Below are positions 15,558 to 23,613 of a DNA stretch of 64,000 bases, piece after piece (position 1 is the first letter of the stretch; the number at the start of each line of letters is the position of its first letter). The stretch covers positions 1-64,000 of the forward strand of contig NZ_APNM01000001.1 of NCBI RefSeq assembly GCF_040361335.1. The letters are read 5' to 3'. The notes under the pieces are model-generated. The model was not told where the DNA came from and did no database searches. It worked only from the letters and a program-made list of their open reading frames with translations. Source of the stretch: APNM01 sp040361335. GTDB lineage: Bacteria > Pseudomonadota > Gammaproteobacteria > Nevskiales > Salinisphaeraceae. Both the position numbers and the translations under genes were made by a program.

Positions 15558-15702
15558 CCTACGGTGTGAATGTCCCCCTTTCCCAAAGGGGGACAACAGG
15601 GGGATTTTCCAACTCCCGGCGTCCCTGGGAGAGGCAAGTCCCCGCCGGCCTCCTACGGCATGGATATCCCCCTTTCCCAAAGGGGGATAATAGGGGGATT
15701 TC
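15558..15702. repeat. Two direct copies of a ~52-bp hairpin repeat
   Basis: 15558–15610 and 15652–15702 share CCTACGG, a CCCCCTTTCCCAAAGGGGG palindrome, and an A-rich AACAGGGGGATTT or AATAGGGGGATTT tail. The palindrome bases differ coordinately between copies (gtCCCC…GGGGac versus atCCCC…GGGGat). They fill the gap between the hydrolase and the DUF3634-like gene. Confidence 0.75.
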
Positions 15703-15749
15703 CTCACCCCACCCCCGGCGGCTGGCTAACCACCCCGCGCTCTGACAGC

Positions 15750-16055
15750 ATGACGGCCATGCCGAAGGGACTTGCCAAGCTGGGCCTGCGGTTGCGCGGG
15801 GCCCGTTTCGTGATCGTGCGCGAGGAAGGTGCGACGCGGGTCCTGCGCGGCCCGGCGCCGCCGCGTTTCGTGCACGCCTGCGGCGACCTGCTGCGCGAGG
15901 CGGACCTGGACGACGCCTGGGTGGCGCAGGTCGGCGGCACCCGGCCGCGCCTGCGTTTTTCCGACAATGTCCCGGATGTCGTGCGCCAGCGTATCCGCAA
16001 CGTCTGGACCCCGCCGCCGGGTCCCGGCCGGGAGGGCGCCCGGCGACGCGGCTGA
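15750..16055 (+). CDS. DUF3634-like small protein
   Basis: 101 residues from ATG 15750; ATG 15759 is a second choice. The pattern GLRLRGARFVIVREEG, PPRFVHACGDLLREADL, WVAQVGGTRPRLRFSDNVP, DVVRQRIRNVW matches small DUF3634-type proteins. Basic, no clear membrane segment. It converges with the CruF-like gene. Function unknown. Confidence 0.6.
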   Translation: MTAMPKGLAKLGLRLRGARFVIVREEGATRVLRGPAPPRFVHACGDLLREADLDDAWVAQVGGTRPRLRFSDNVPDVVRQRIRNVWTPPPGPGREGARRRG

Positions 16056-16074
16056 ACGCGCCGCCGGGCCGGCT

Positions 16075-16941
16075 TCAGGGCTCGCGGCGCGCGGCCGCGA
16101 ACAGGCCGGTGACCGCGATGAAGATCAGCGTGAACAGGCTCACCACCGTGGTCCCCTCGAAGATGTCGCCCGTCTGCCAGGTGGTGCCGGAGGGGTCGGT
16201 GATCTCGGCGTCCGGCAGCAACATCAGGTTGAGCGGGTATTGCAGGCCCATCACTCCGAGCTGGATCGCTGGCAGGGCCCACCACAGCCGGTCCTGACCG
16301 GTGCGAACGATCGCCGGCCGGCGTGCCGGCAGCAGAGCGAAGAGCTGGAAGGCGATGTAGGTGGTGATCATCCAGCCGATGAAGTTGGACAGGGGCACGC
16401 CGAAATAGCCGCCGCCGTCTTTCCAGATCCAGTTGCGCGCCACGGTGCCGCCGATCGGGTCGATGCAGGCGTCCCAGGCGGTGGTGATGAACATCGCCAC
16501 GACCGGCGTGGCGAACAGCGCCAGGGCGCCGCGGTCGCGGTCCGGCTCGCCCAGCAGCAGGTTGGCCAGCGCCCAGCCCAGGTAGCCCGCGCTGAAGTAG
16601 GCGAAGCCGACGATCACCGGTACCTGGAACAGCTTGGGCCCCATCGCCGGCGTGTGCTCGAAGTTGCCGAAGGGAACGCCGGTGGCGATGCTCAGGTTCT
16701 CCGTCAGGTTCACGACCACGAACATGATTGCCAGGAAGGCGAGCATGGCGGGCAGGCCGTAGCGCTCGCTGCCGTGCACCAGGCCGAACAGGCTGAGCGA
16801 CAGGAGCTGCACGTAGTAGGCCTCGGATCCGATCGACGGATAGAAAAGGCCGGCGAGCAAGGCCAGGAACCAGATGCCGATCAGGCCGAGGCACAGGGGC
16901 CGCGCGCCGGGCGGCGCGCGGTGGGTGAGCGTTTCCGACAT
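16075..16941 (-). CDS. CruF/DUF422-type carotenoid biosynthesis membrane protein
   Basis: 288 residues, ATG at 16941 with AGGAG upstream. About seven hydrophobic helices. Family segments: LVHGSERYGLPA, NLSIATGVPFGNFEHTP, WDACIDPIGGTVARNWIWKDGG, YFGVPLSNFIGWM. These mark the PF04240 family, which hydrates carotenoid ends (1',2'-hydratase CruF, bisanhydrobacterioruberin hydratase). No crtB, crtI or other carotenoid genes are in the window, so a pathway cannot be stated. It follows the antiporter gene on the same strand by 65 bp. Confidence 0.82.
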   Translation of the reverse strand: MSETLTHRAPPGARPLCLGLIGIWFLALLAGLFYPSIGSEAYYVQLLSLSLFGLVHGSERYGLPAMLAFLAIMFVVVNLTENLSIATGVPFGNFEHTPAMGPKLFQVPVIVGFAYFSAGYLGWALANLLLGEPDRDRGALALFATPVVAMFITTAWDACIDPIGGTVARNWIWKDGGGYFGVPLSNFIGWMITTYIAFQLFALLPARRPAIVRTGQDRLWWALPAIQLGVMGLQYPLNLMLLPDAEITDPSGTTWQTGDIFEGTTVVSLFTLIFIAVTGLFAAARREP

Positions 16942-17006
16942 GGAGCGGTCTCCTCGCATTATTGTCATACAATCCCGCCCATCTTGCCCCGGCGGTAACC
17001 GTCGCG

Positions 17007-18884
17007 CTACCAGCGCCGCGTGAGCCGCCGGGCGGCGGCGTCCACCGGCTCGGCGTCGCCGGCCAGGGTGAGGATGTCGTTGGCCCGGACCATGGTGTCC
17101 TGGCCGGGCACCAGCACCGTGTCCCGCCGCTGGATGCGCAGCACGGTCACCCCTTCGGGCAGCGCCAGGTTGCGCAGCGGCTGGTTCGCCAGCAGGCGGT
17201 TGTGCAGCTTGACGGCGCGCACGTCCTGGTCGGCCTCGGCCTCGGGTTCCGACGCGAAGGCTTCGGCACTGAGCACCATGCCCTCCAGGATCAGCAGCTT
17301 GGAGTTGGCCGGGTTGATCACGCGCACCCCGAGGTCGAGGAAACGTCGGTTGCGGTCGGGGTCGCGCACCCAGGCCACCACGTTGCGCACCGCGTGCAGC
17401 TCGCGCGCGATCCGGCAGACGTGCAGGTTGCGCTCGTCCTCGGCCTGCATGGCGACGACCGCCGTGGCCTGCTCGATGCCGGCCTCGCGCAGATCCCGCA
17501 CCATGGCCTGCGGCGGTGCCGCGGGGCGTTCGCCGCCCGCGCCCCCCGTCTCGTGGTCGGGCAGGCCGGTGACCTGGATCGCATCCAGGTGCTGGTGACG
17601 CAGGCGCCGGGTCAGGGATTCCGCGTCGGCGTCGTCGCCGGCCACCAGGACCCGTTCGCGGGCCTCGTAGCTCGCCGGCAGCAGTTTCGAGAACAGCACC
17701 GGCGAGATCATGCAGGTGATGATCGCCACCAGGATGATGGCCGCGTCCATCGCCGGCGAGATCGCGCCGATCTCCATGCCGATGGTGGCCACCGCGATGA
17801 TCAGCGACAGGCGCGAGCTGAGCAGCGTGCTCGCGGCGAAGGTCTCGCGCCAGCCGTAGGCCAGCCGGAACACCAGCCCGCCCAGCAGTTTCACGCCGAA
17901 GGCCACCGCCGTGAGCAGCAGCACCAGCTCCAGCGCCGATCCCGAGGCCAGCAGGGCCGGCAGGTCGAAGTTCACGCCCACCGTGATGAAGAAGATGGGG
18001 ATGAACAGGCCGTAGCCGATGGCGTCCAGCTTCTCGCGCAGGAACGAGCTCTGGCTGCCGGCCAGCAGCGACACGATCACGCCGGCCAGGAAGGCGCCGA
18101 GGATGTTCTCGATGCCCAGACCCTCGGCCAGGGCGATGAACACCAGGGCCAGCGCCAGCGAGCCCCGCACGCGGATCTGCGAGGTCGCCGAGGACAGCAG
18201 CCGCATCAGGCGCTGGGCCGGGACGTTCTCGCGCACCCGCGCCGCGATCCGGTAGGCGCCCAGGAAGATCAGCACCAGCACCAGCACCAGGAACAGCTCC
18301 AGGGTCACGCCCTTGCTGCGCAGGATCACGTAGCTGCTGATCAACAGGATGGTGACGAAGTCCGCGATCAGGGCGCAGACCAGGATGGTCTGACCGTAGC
18401 GCAGCCCGATCAGGCCGCGCTCCTTGAGCACCGGCGCCACCACGCCCAGCGAGGTGGTCGACAGGATCAGTGCCATCAGCCAGGGATTGTCCACGAGGTC
18501 GACGTGTCGCAGCCAGAACCCCGCCAGCACCGAGCCGACGCCGGTGAGCAGGAACATGGCGATGCCCACCGCGAACGGATTGCGCACGGTCCGCTGCAGG
18601 CGGCTGCCGGCACGCAGGCCGCGGCGGCTGGGGATCTGGGTGAAGTCGATCTCCAGGCCCGACAGGAACATCAGGTAGGCGAAGCCGAACACCGACAACA
18701 CCTCCAGCACCGGGCCCTCGCTGACCACGCCGAGCCCGCTCTTGCCGACGACGATGCCGGCCACGATCTCGCCCACGATCACCGGGATGCCCAGCCGGCG
18801 CACCGGCGACAGCGCCAGCGGCACCACGAAGCTGAGCGCGATCACGATCAGCAGCGGAATGAAGGACAGATCGGATTCGTGCAT
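17007..18884 (-). CDS. CPA2-family monovalent cation:proton antiporter (KefB-like) with RCK-type C-terminus
   Basis: 625 residues from ATG 18884 (MHESDLSFIP); upstream in-frame codons give an unlikely hydrophilic extension. The first ~390 residues hold about 12 membrane helices with the Na_H_Exchanger signature (IPVIVGEIVAGIVVGKSGLG, FLSGLEIDF). Then comes a TrkA_N/RCK-like domain whose first loop reads VAGDDADAESL, not the canonical GxGxxG, and a TrkA_C domain (PEGVTVLRIQRRDTVLVPGQDTMV cut to its core GVTVLRIQRRDT). It should exchange K+ or Na+ for H+ at the inner membrane. The altered glycine motif may mean loss or change of nucleotide control. Confidence 0.88.
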   Translation of the reverse strand: MHESDLSFIPLLIVIALSFVVPLALSPVRRLGIPVIVGEIVAGIVVGKSGLGVVSEGPVLEVLSVFGFAYLMFLSGLEIDFTQIPSRRGLRAGSRLQRTVRNPFAVGIAMFLLTGVGSVLAGFWLRHVDLVDNPWLMALILSTTSLGVVAPVLKERGLIGLRYGQTILVCALIADFVTILLISSYVILRSKGVTLELFLVLVLVLIFLGAYRIAARVRENVPAQRLMRLLSSATSQIRVRGSLALALVFIALAEGLGIENILGAFLAGVIVSLLAGSQSSFLREKLDAIGYGLFIPIFFITVGVNFDLPALLASGSALELVLLLTAVAFGVKLLGGLVFRLAYGWRETFAASTLLSSRLSLIIAVATIGMEIGAISPAMDAAIILVAIITCMISPVLFSKLLPASYEARERVLVAGDDADAESLTRRLRHQHLDAIQVTGLPDHETGGAGGERPAAPPQAMVRDLREAGIEQATAVVAMQAEDERNLHVCRIARELHAVRNVVAWVRDPDRNRRFLDLGVRVINPANSKLLILEGMVLSAEAFASEPEAEADQDVRAVKLHNRLLANQPLRNLALPEGVTVLRIQRRDTVLVPGQDTMVRANDILTLAGDAEPVDAAARRLTRRW

Positions 18885-19133
18885 GGCGGGCTGTCCGGTT
18901 GCCGTGGCCCGGCGCGCGGGCCCGGATGAGTCTGCGGCCTCGATGCTCGTGCCGGCGGCCGGCTCCGGCAAACCCGGCGCAGCCTACCCGATGGGACCCG
19001 GGCCCTGTCGAGTGGCCGCCGTCGTTATCGCTTCCGGCATTCGCGCCCAAGGCCGCCGTCCGGGCTTTAACGCGCCCGTCACGACACTGTCGTCCAATGG
19101 GGCGCAGGGACCGGACCGGCCTTGCGAGCGACC

Positions 19134-19658
19134 ATGTCCGAGCCGTCGCGACTCACCCGACCGCTGTTGCCGCACGTGGACGCCGAGCGCGTGCCGCTGA
19201 CGCGCTTCGTGTTGCCCAGCTTCTTCGTGTGCAGCATGACCCTCTGGATCGTGGGGCCGGCCGAGGTCGTCGGCCGCCTGACCCAGGTGGTGGGTGCGCT
19301 GGCGGTGTTGTGCGCCGGGATCAATCTCTGCCGGGTCGCCTGGTATGTCCGCGCCTTCCTGCATCGCCACCAGACGCGCCTGGACGCGGTCGCCGAGCGA
19401 AGGCTGGCCAGGTTACGGCGGGCGATCTACGGCATGGGCGGGGTACTGTTCGGCACGGCCCTTTGTGCCGTCGGCTACTACATCGTCACCGCCGGCATGC
19501 TCGGCGACACCCCGCCCGCGGGCGAGACCCGGCTGTTGTGGACCCTGACCGTGGGCGGCCTGGTGCTGTCGATCGTGTTCGGCGAGTTGGTGACCCACCT
19601 GGTCGGGGTCGTCGACGCCGCGATGGCGGAGCTGGAGCGGCGCCTGGAACGGTCCTGA
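19134..19658 (+). CDS. Hypothetical integral membrane protein
   Basis: 174 residues, ATG at 19134. Four hydrophobic segments at about residues 25–45, 48–68, 97–118 and 132–155, the last followed by an amphipathic, Arg/Glu-rich tail (DAAMAELERRLERS). No family recognised. It is divergent from the antiporter gene and converges with the lipoprotein gene. A small inner-membrane protein of unknown role. Confidence 0.7.
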   Translation: MSEPSRLTRPLLPHVDAERVPLTRFVLPSFFVCSMTLWIVGPAEVVGRLTQVVGALAVLCAGINLCRVAWYVRAFLHRHQTRLDAVAERRLARLRRAIYGMGGVLFGTALCAVGYYIVTAGMLGDTPPAGETRLLWTLTVGGLVLSIVFGELVTHLVGVVDAAMAELERRLERS

Positions 19659-19662
19659 GCCG

Positions 19663-20256
19663 TCACTCCGCGCGCAGCGGCGACCCGTCGTCGCGCCAGC
19701 GCCAGGCCGCGAGGATGGCGTCCACCCGCGGCGCCATGCCGTCGGCGTATTCGGGCGGATACGCGACCAGCACGTAGAACCAGCGGCCGGCGTGCTCGCC
19801 CAGGGCGACGAAGCCGAGCCGGTCGCCCTCCAGGCGGTGCAGGTCGCGGGTCCAGGCCGGCGGCTGCGCGCGCACCGCCTCGCCGCGCGCGACGCCCGCC
19901 GCCAGGGCGCGGGCGGTGGCCAGGGCATCGGCCTGACGGGTGCCCGCCGGCAGCGTCGCGATGTGGATCGCGGCGGCGTCGACCGGCGTGCCGTCGAAGG
20001 CGGCGCGGATCACCACCACCGCCCCCTGGCCGGAGTTCGCGGTCGCCGCCGTCATGTCCGCCGGCACATAGGTCTCGAACGGCAGCGCGAAGGCCTCGCC
20101 GGGCCGGAAGCGATTAAAGGTCATGGGCTGCGCCTGGCCCTCGACGCGGATCTCGCCCTCGCGGGTTTCGGGCCGTTCCGTCGGCCCGCCGTCGGAGCAG
20201 GCGATCAGGACGGCGACTAGGGCGATCGTGAGGTATCTGGCGATGACGGTCTCCAT
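19663..20256 (-). CDS. Predicted lipoprotein of unknown function
   Basis: 197 residues from ATG 20256. Signal peptide METVIARYLTIALVAVLIAC has an L-I-A-C lipobox, so Cys20 should be lipidated. The mature part has GEIRVEGQAQPMTFNRF, PFETYVPADM and a C-terminal FYVLVAYPPEYADGMAPRVD segment; this could be a compact periplasmic fold. No family recognised. Divergent from the DUF1499 gene with 67 bp between starts. Confidence 0.7.
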   Translation of the reverse strand: METVIARYLTIALVAVLIACSDGGPTERPETREGEIRVEGQAQPMTFNRFRPGEAFALPFETYVPADMTAATANSGQGAVVVIRAAFDGTPVDAAAIHIATLPAGTRQADALATARALAAGVARGEAVRAQPPAWTRDLHRLEGDRLGFVALGEHAGRWFYVLVAYPPEYADGMAPRVDAILAAWRWRDDGSPLRAE

Positions 20257-20323
20257 GCGGCTACGGTGTCCGGATCGATTTTGCGATACTGGCGCGCGAC
20301 GTACCATCCAGGATCGAACCTCG

Positions 20324-20740
20324 ATGCGACTGTTCCCCGGCAAACGCCCACGGGACCTGGGCCCGCGCGACGGCGCGCTGGCGCCCTGTCCGGACAGCCC
20401 CAACTGCGTGCACAGCGGCGCGGCGGATCGGCGGCATGCGATCGAGCCCTTCCCGGTGCACGGCAAGCCGGCCGCGGCCATGCAGCGGCTGCACGAGATC
20501 GTCTCGGCGATGCCGCGCACGGAGGTGTTGGAGGCCAAGCCCGATTACCTCTACGCCGAGTGCGCCACGCGCGTGCTCGGCTTCGTCGACGACCTCGAAT
20601 TCCTGTACGACGGCCGGGCCATCCAGGTCCGGTCGGCGTCCCGCCTCGGCTATTCCGACCTCGGCGTCAACCGCAAGCGGGTGGAGCGCATCCGGCGGGT
20701 CTACGAAGCGACATACAACGACAAGGCAAGCGACACATGA
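20324..20740 (+). CDS. DUF1499 family protein
   Basis: 138 residues, ATG 20324. DUF1499 features: LAPCPDSPNCVHS near the N-terminus (two Cys), MQRLHEIVSAMPRTEV, YLYAECATRVLGFVDDLEFL, and IQVRSASRLGYSDLGVNRKRVERI cut to its core RSASRLGYSDLGVN. The family is widespread and uncharacterised. No signal peptide here. Its TGA overlaps the enoyl-CoA hydratase ATG (ATGA), indicating co-translation. Confidence 0.88.
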   Translation: MRLFPGKRPRDLGPRDGALAPCPDSPNCVHSGAADRRHAIEPFPVHGKPAAAMQRLHEIVSAMPRTEVLEAKPDYLYAECATRVLGFVDDLEFLYDGRAIQVRSASRLGYSDLGVNRKRVERIRRVYEATYNDKASDT

Positions 20741-21483
20741 TCGAGCACCTCGCCAGCGACGGCATCCTTACCCTGCGGCTGAACTACGGCAAGGCCGGCG
20801 CCCTGGACATCGAGCTCATGGAGGCGATGTCGGCGGCCCTGGACGAGGCCCTGGACGCCCGCGCGGTGGTGTTGACCGGTTCCGGTGATATCTTCTCGGC
20901 GGGCGTGGACCTGCCGCGCCTGGTCGCGGGCGGGCCGGACTACGCCCGCCGTTTCCTGCCGGTTCTGGACGAGGTCTTCGAAAAGCTGTTCGCGCTGCCC
21001 CGGCCCGTCGTCGCCGCCCTCAACGGTCATGCCGTGGCCGGCGGCTGCATGCTCGCCCTGGCCTGCGACCACCGGCTGATGGTGAAGGGCAAGGCCCGTC
21101 TCGGTATCCCCGAGCTGCGCCTGAGCGTGCCCTTCCCGCCCTCGGCGATCGAGGTGGTGCAGTACGCGGTGGGCGCGACCGACGTGGAGTGGCTGCTGTT
21201 CAGCGGCGAGACCCTGTCGCCGGACGCGGCGCTGCGCAGCGGCATCGTCGACGAGGTGGTGCCCCACGACCGGCTGATGGGCCGGGCCCTGGAGGTGGCC
21301 GGGCGCTATGCCGGCATGCGTACCGAGAATTTCTCGGTGGTCAAGCGCATGCTGCGCTCGGAGGCGGTGGACCGCATCCGCCGCCGGCGCGAGCGCTTCG
21401 CCGCGGAGCTGGAGGAGCGCTGGTGCGATCCCGGCACCCACGAGGAGTTGCGCGCCTACGTCCGGGACGTGCTCGGCAAGTGA
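20737..21483 (+). CDS. Enoyl-CoA hydratase/isomerase family protein
   Basis: 248 residues. Crotonase fold: oxyanion-hole segments FSAGVDLPRLV and NGHAVAGGCMLALACDHRL, then LGIPELRLSVPFP. In place of the two catalytic glutamates of true hydratases there is PEL followed by FPPSAIEV, so the exact reaction (hydratase, isomerase or hydrolase) is not clear. Acts on acyl-CoA in the cytoplasm. Coupled to the DUF1499 gene by ATGA. Confidence 0.88.
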   Translation: MIEHLASDGILTLRLNYGKAGALDIELMEAMSAALDEALDARAVVLTGSGDIFSAGVDLPRLVAGGPDYARRFLPVLDEVFEKLFALPRPVVAALNGHAVAGGCMLALACDHRLMVKGKARLGIPELRLSVPFPPSAIEVVQYAVGATDVEWLLFSGETLSPDAALRSGIVDEVVPHDRLMGRALEVAGRYAGMRTENFSVVKRMLRSEAVDRIRRRRERFAAELEERWCDPGTHEELRAYVRDVLGK

Positions 21484-21510
21484 CGTCGATCGGCGGCGCT
21501 CCCCCTCTCC

Positions 21511-21634
21511 CTGGCCCTCTCCCCCAAGGGGGAGAGGGGACAAGTCCACCGCTGGGATCATGGACCGGGAATCCGTGAACCTCCGGTCGTTCGGCGGAAA
21601 ATAGTAAAAGCCTTCTCCCCTTGGGGGAGAAGGT
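21511..21634. repeat. Two C/G-rich hairpins in an intergenic gap, possible bidirectional terminators
   Basis: CCCTCTCCCCC–AA–GGGGGAGAGGG (about 21516–21539) and CCTTCTCCCC–TT–GGGGGAGAAGG (about 21611–21633) are near-perfect hairpins between the convergent hydratase and thioesterase genes. Neither has a long T-run. Confidence 0.6.
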
Positions 21635-21676
21635 TTGGATGAGGGGTAATCGAATTCGGGGTCGACCGGTCCGGCT

Positions 21677-22159
21677 TTAGGCGGTGGCCGTTGATTCGTG
21701 GTGCCGCGGCGACACGTACATGGCGATGTCCGCTTCCATGACCGTCTCGCCCCTGGTATTGCGCACGCGCGCCGGCACCTCGATGTCGGCGCTCTCGCCC
21801 TCGGCCGGCGATCGGGGCAGGGTCACCGTCACCACGAGATCGGTGTCCGCCTTCTTCAGGTAACGCACGGTCATGCCCCGCGGGATCCAACGCATGCCGC
21901 GCGGCAGGGACGATTCCATCATGGTGCCGGCGGCCACCTCGCAGAGGGCGCACATGGCGATCGCATTAACGGTCCCGATGTGGTTGTGCACCGCCCGACG
22001 GTTACGCATCGCCACCTCGCAATGGCCCGGTTCCAATCGCAGGAAGCGCGGCCGGATGGTTGCGAAGTAGGGCGCCTGCATCGTGACCAGTCGGGAGAAT
22101 ATGCGGTCGCCCAGCGGGAACCGCCGGGCGCGCTGGAACAGTTGCGCGGGTGATGCCAT
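21677..22159 (-). CDS. Hotdog-fold thioesterase, DUF4442/PaaI-like
   Basis: 160 residues. Single hotdog domain: helix with HNHIGTVNAIAMCALCEVAAG, preceded by CEVAMRNRRAVHNH, and β-strands GMTVRYLKKADTDLVVTV and VRNTRGETVMEADIAMYVSP. The HNH/helix segment matches DUF4442 and PaaI-like acyl-CoA thioesterases, which hydrolyse acyl-CoA thioesters in the cytoplasm. Chain-length preference cannot be judged. Confidence 0.85.
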   Translation of the reverse strand: MASPAQLFQRARRFPLGDRIFSRLVTMQAPYFATIRPRFLRLEPGHCEVAMRNRRAVHNHIGTVNAIAMCALCEVAAGTMMESSLPRGMRWIPRGMTVRYLKKADTDLVVTVTLPRSPAEGESADIEVPARVRNTRGETVMEADIAMYVSPRHHESTATA

Positions 22160-22297
22160 GCCTCGGCCTCAAGAGAAGGCGTCACCGGATGCTATACCGG
22201 CGCCTTTATGGCGGCAATCGCGCGCGGCCGGGATGCCACTCGGAGCCGGCGGACGTTGTCGGTTAAGCTGGACGACCGACATCCGGAGCCGAACGCC

Positions 22298-23206
22298 ATG
22301 CAGAAAACGGGCTGGGCCGCGATCGTTCTCGGTCTGATCGCGATCGCGGGCATCTTCGTCCATCAGCGCTGGGATCAGCTCACCGCATCCGAGGGGACGC
22401 GGCAGGCCGTGCCGGCGTCGCCGGAGACCCCCGACGCCGAGGAGCCCCCGCCGATACGACATCCCATCCCCGAACCGGCGTCCGAGCCGGCCGCGGCGGA
22501 TGCGCCGGGGGCGGACGAGGACGAATCCGAGACGCGTGAGCCGCTGCCGCCGCTGGCGGAGAGCGACAAGCCGGTGCGCGCGGACCTGAAGACGCTGCTC
22601 GGCGGCGGCGCGCTGCCCGATTTCCTGGTTCCCGAGCGCCTGATCGAGCACACGGTGGTCACCATCGAGAATCTCGACCGCAAGGCGATCCCCCTGCGTT
22701 ACCGGCCGGTCGAGCATGTCTCCGGCCAGCCCGCCGTGGAGGCCGGCGAGGACGGCACGCATTATTTGACGGCCGACAACGCCGCCCGCTACGACGCCTA
22801 CGTCGATGCCCTGACGGCGGTGGACGCGGCGCCGTTGGCCGCTCTGTACGTACGCTATTACCCGCTGTTCCAGCAGGCGTACGAGGCCATGGGCTATCCC
22901 GACCGTTACTTCAACGATCGGCTGGTGGCGGTGATCGACCATCTGCTGGCGACGCCGGCGGTCGAATACCCGATCCCGGTGGTCCGCCCGGATGCCCTCT
23001 GGGAGTTCGCCGACCCCGATCTGGAGGAACGCTCCTGGGGCCAGAAGACCCTGATCCGCATGGGGCCCGGACACATGGCGACGGTCAAGGCCGAGCTGCG
23101 CGCGCTTCGGGCCGAGATCGCGGACCGCGAGCCCGCGGACGACGCCATGACAGAGAACGGCGGGGAAGACGGCGGCGATCCCGGCGGCGGGCAGGCCGGC
23201 GGTTGA
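22298..23206 (+). CDS. DUF3014 domain protein, membrane anchored
   Basis: 302 residues, ATG 22298. One N-terminal membrane helix (WAAIVLGLIAIAGIFVHQ), a long Pro/Glu/Ala-rich linker (about residues 35–95), then the DUF3014 domain: LKTLLGGGALPDFLVPERL, VVTIENLDRKAIPLRYRPV, YDAYVDALTAVDA, LYVRYYPLFQQAYEAMGYPD, YFNDRLVAVIDHLLATP. The end is Gly/Asp-rich and disordered. Uncharacterised proteobacterial family; probably periplasmic, tethered to the inner membrane. Confidence 0.88.
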   Translation: MQKTGWAAIVLGLIAIAGIFVHQRWDQLTASEGTRQAVPASPETPDAEEPPPIRHPIPEPASEPAAADAPGADEDESETREPLPPLAESDKPVRADLKTLLGGGALPDFLVPERLIEHTVVTIENLDRKAIPLRYRPVEHVSGQPAVEAGEDGTHYLTADNAARYDAYVDALTAVDAAPLAALYVRYYPLFQQAYEAMGYPDRYFNDRLVAVIDHLLATPAVEYPIPVVRPDALWEFADPDLEERSWGQKTLIRMGPGHMATVKAELRALRAEIADREPADDAMTENGGEDGGDPGGGQAGG

Positions 23207-23273
23207 AATGCCGTGCCCGGCCCCAAGGCTCGAAGGCAGGCAGCTTAGTCACAGACCATCCCGCGAGGTCGCC

Positions 23274-23588
23274 ATGCATATCGAGATCAACCTGGGCGAG
23301 GGCGTGCAGCATTCGGAGACGCTGGACGGTTTCATCCATCGCAAGCTGGGCCCGGTGGAGCGGCGCTTCGGCGACCGCCTGACCCGGATCGAGGTCTTCT
23401 TCAAGGACGTCAACGGCGGCAAGGGCGGCATCGACAAGGCCTGCACCATGGAGGCCCGGCCCGCGGGGATCGACCCGGTGGCCGTCGAGGCGCAGGACGA
23501 GGACCCGTACAAGGCCGCCAAGCAGGCCGCGGACAAGCTGGACCGGGCCCTGGAGCATCGCACCGCGCGCGCCGACAGGCGCGGCTGA
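23274..23588 (+). CDS. HPF/RaiA-like ribosome hibernation family protein
   Basis: 104 residues, ATG 23274. The short HPF/RaiA fold is visible: MHIEINLGEGVQHSETLDGF, HRKLGPVERRFGDRLTRIEVFF cut to core VERRFGDRLTRIEV, then DPVAVEAQDEDPYKAAKQAADKL with the terminal helix DRALEHRT. Family members bind the 30S subunit in stationary phase. The RpoN-linked hpf context is absent, and the EARPAG stretch suggests a divergent relative, so ribosome binding is inferred. Confidence 0.75.
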   Translation: MHIEINLGEGVQHSETLDGFIHRKLGPVERRFGDRLTRIEVFFKDVNGGKGGIDKACTMEARPAGIDPVAVEAQDEDPYKAAKQAADKLDRALEHRTARADRRG

Positions 23589-23613
23589 CGCGGTCGCCCG
23601 CCGGGCCGGGGCC

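Noticed and set aside
16075..19050. A single 991-codon open frame on the minus strand
   Set aside because: Its first part is the wrong frame over the antiporter gene; only the last 288 codons (from 16941) encode the CruF-like protein.
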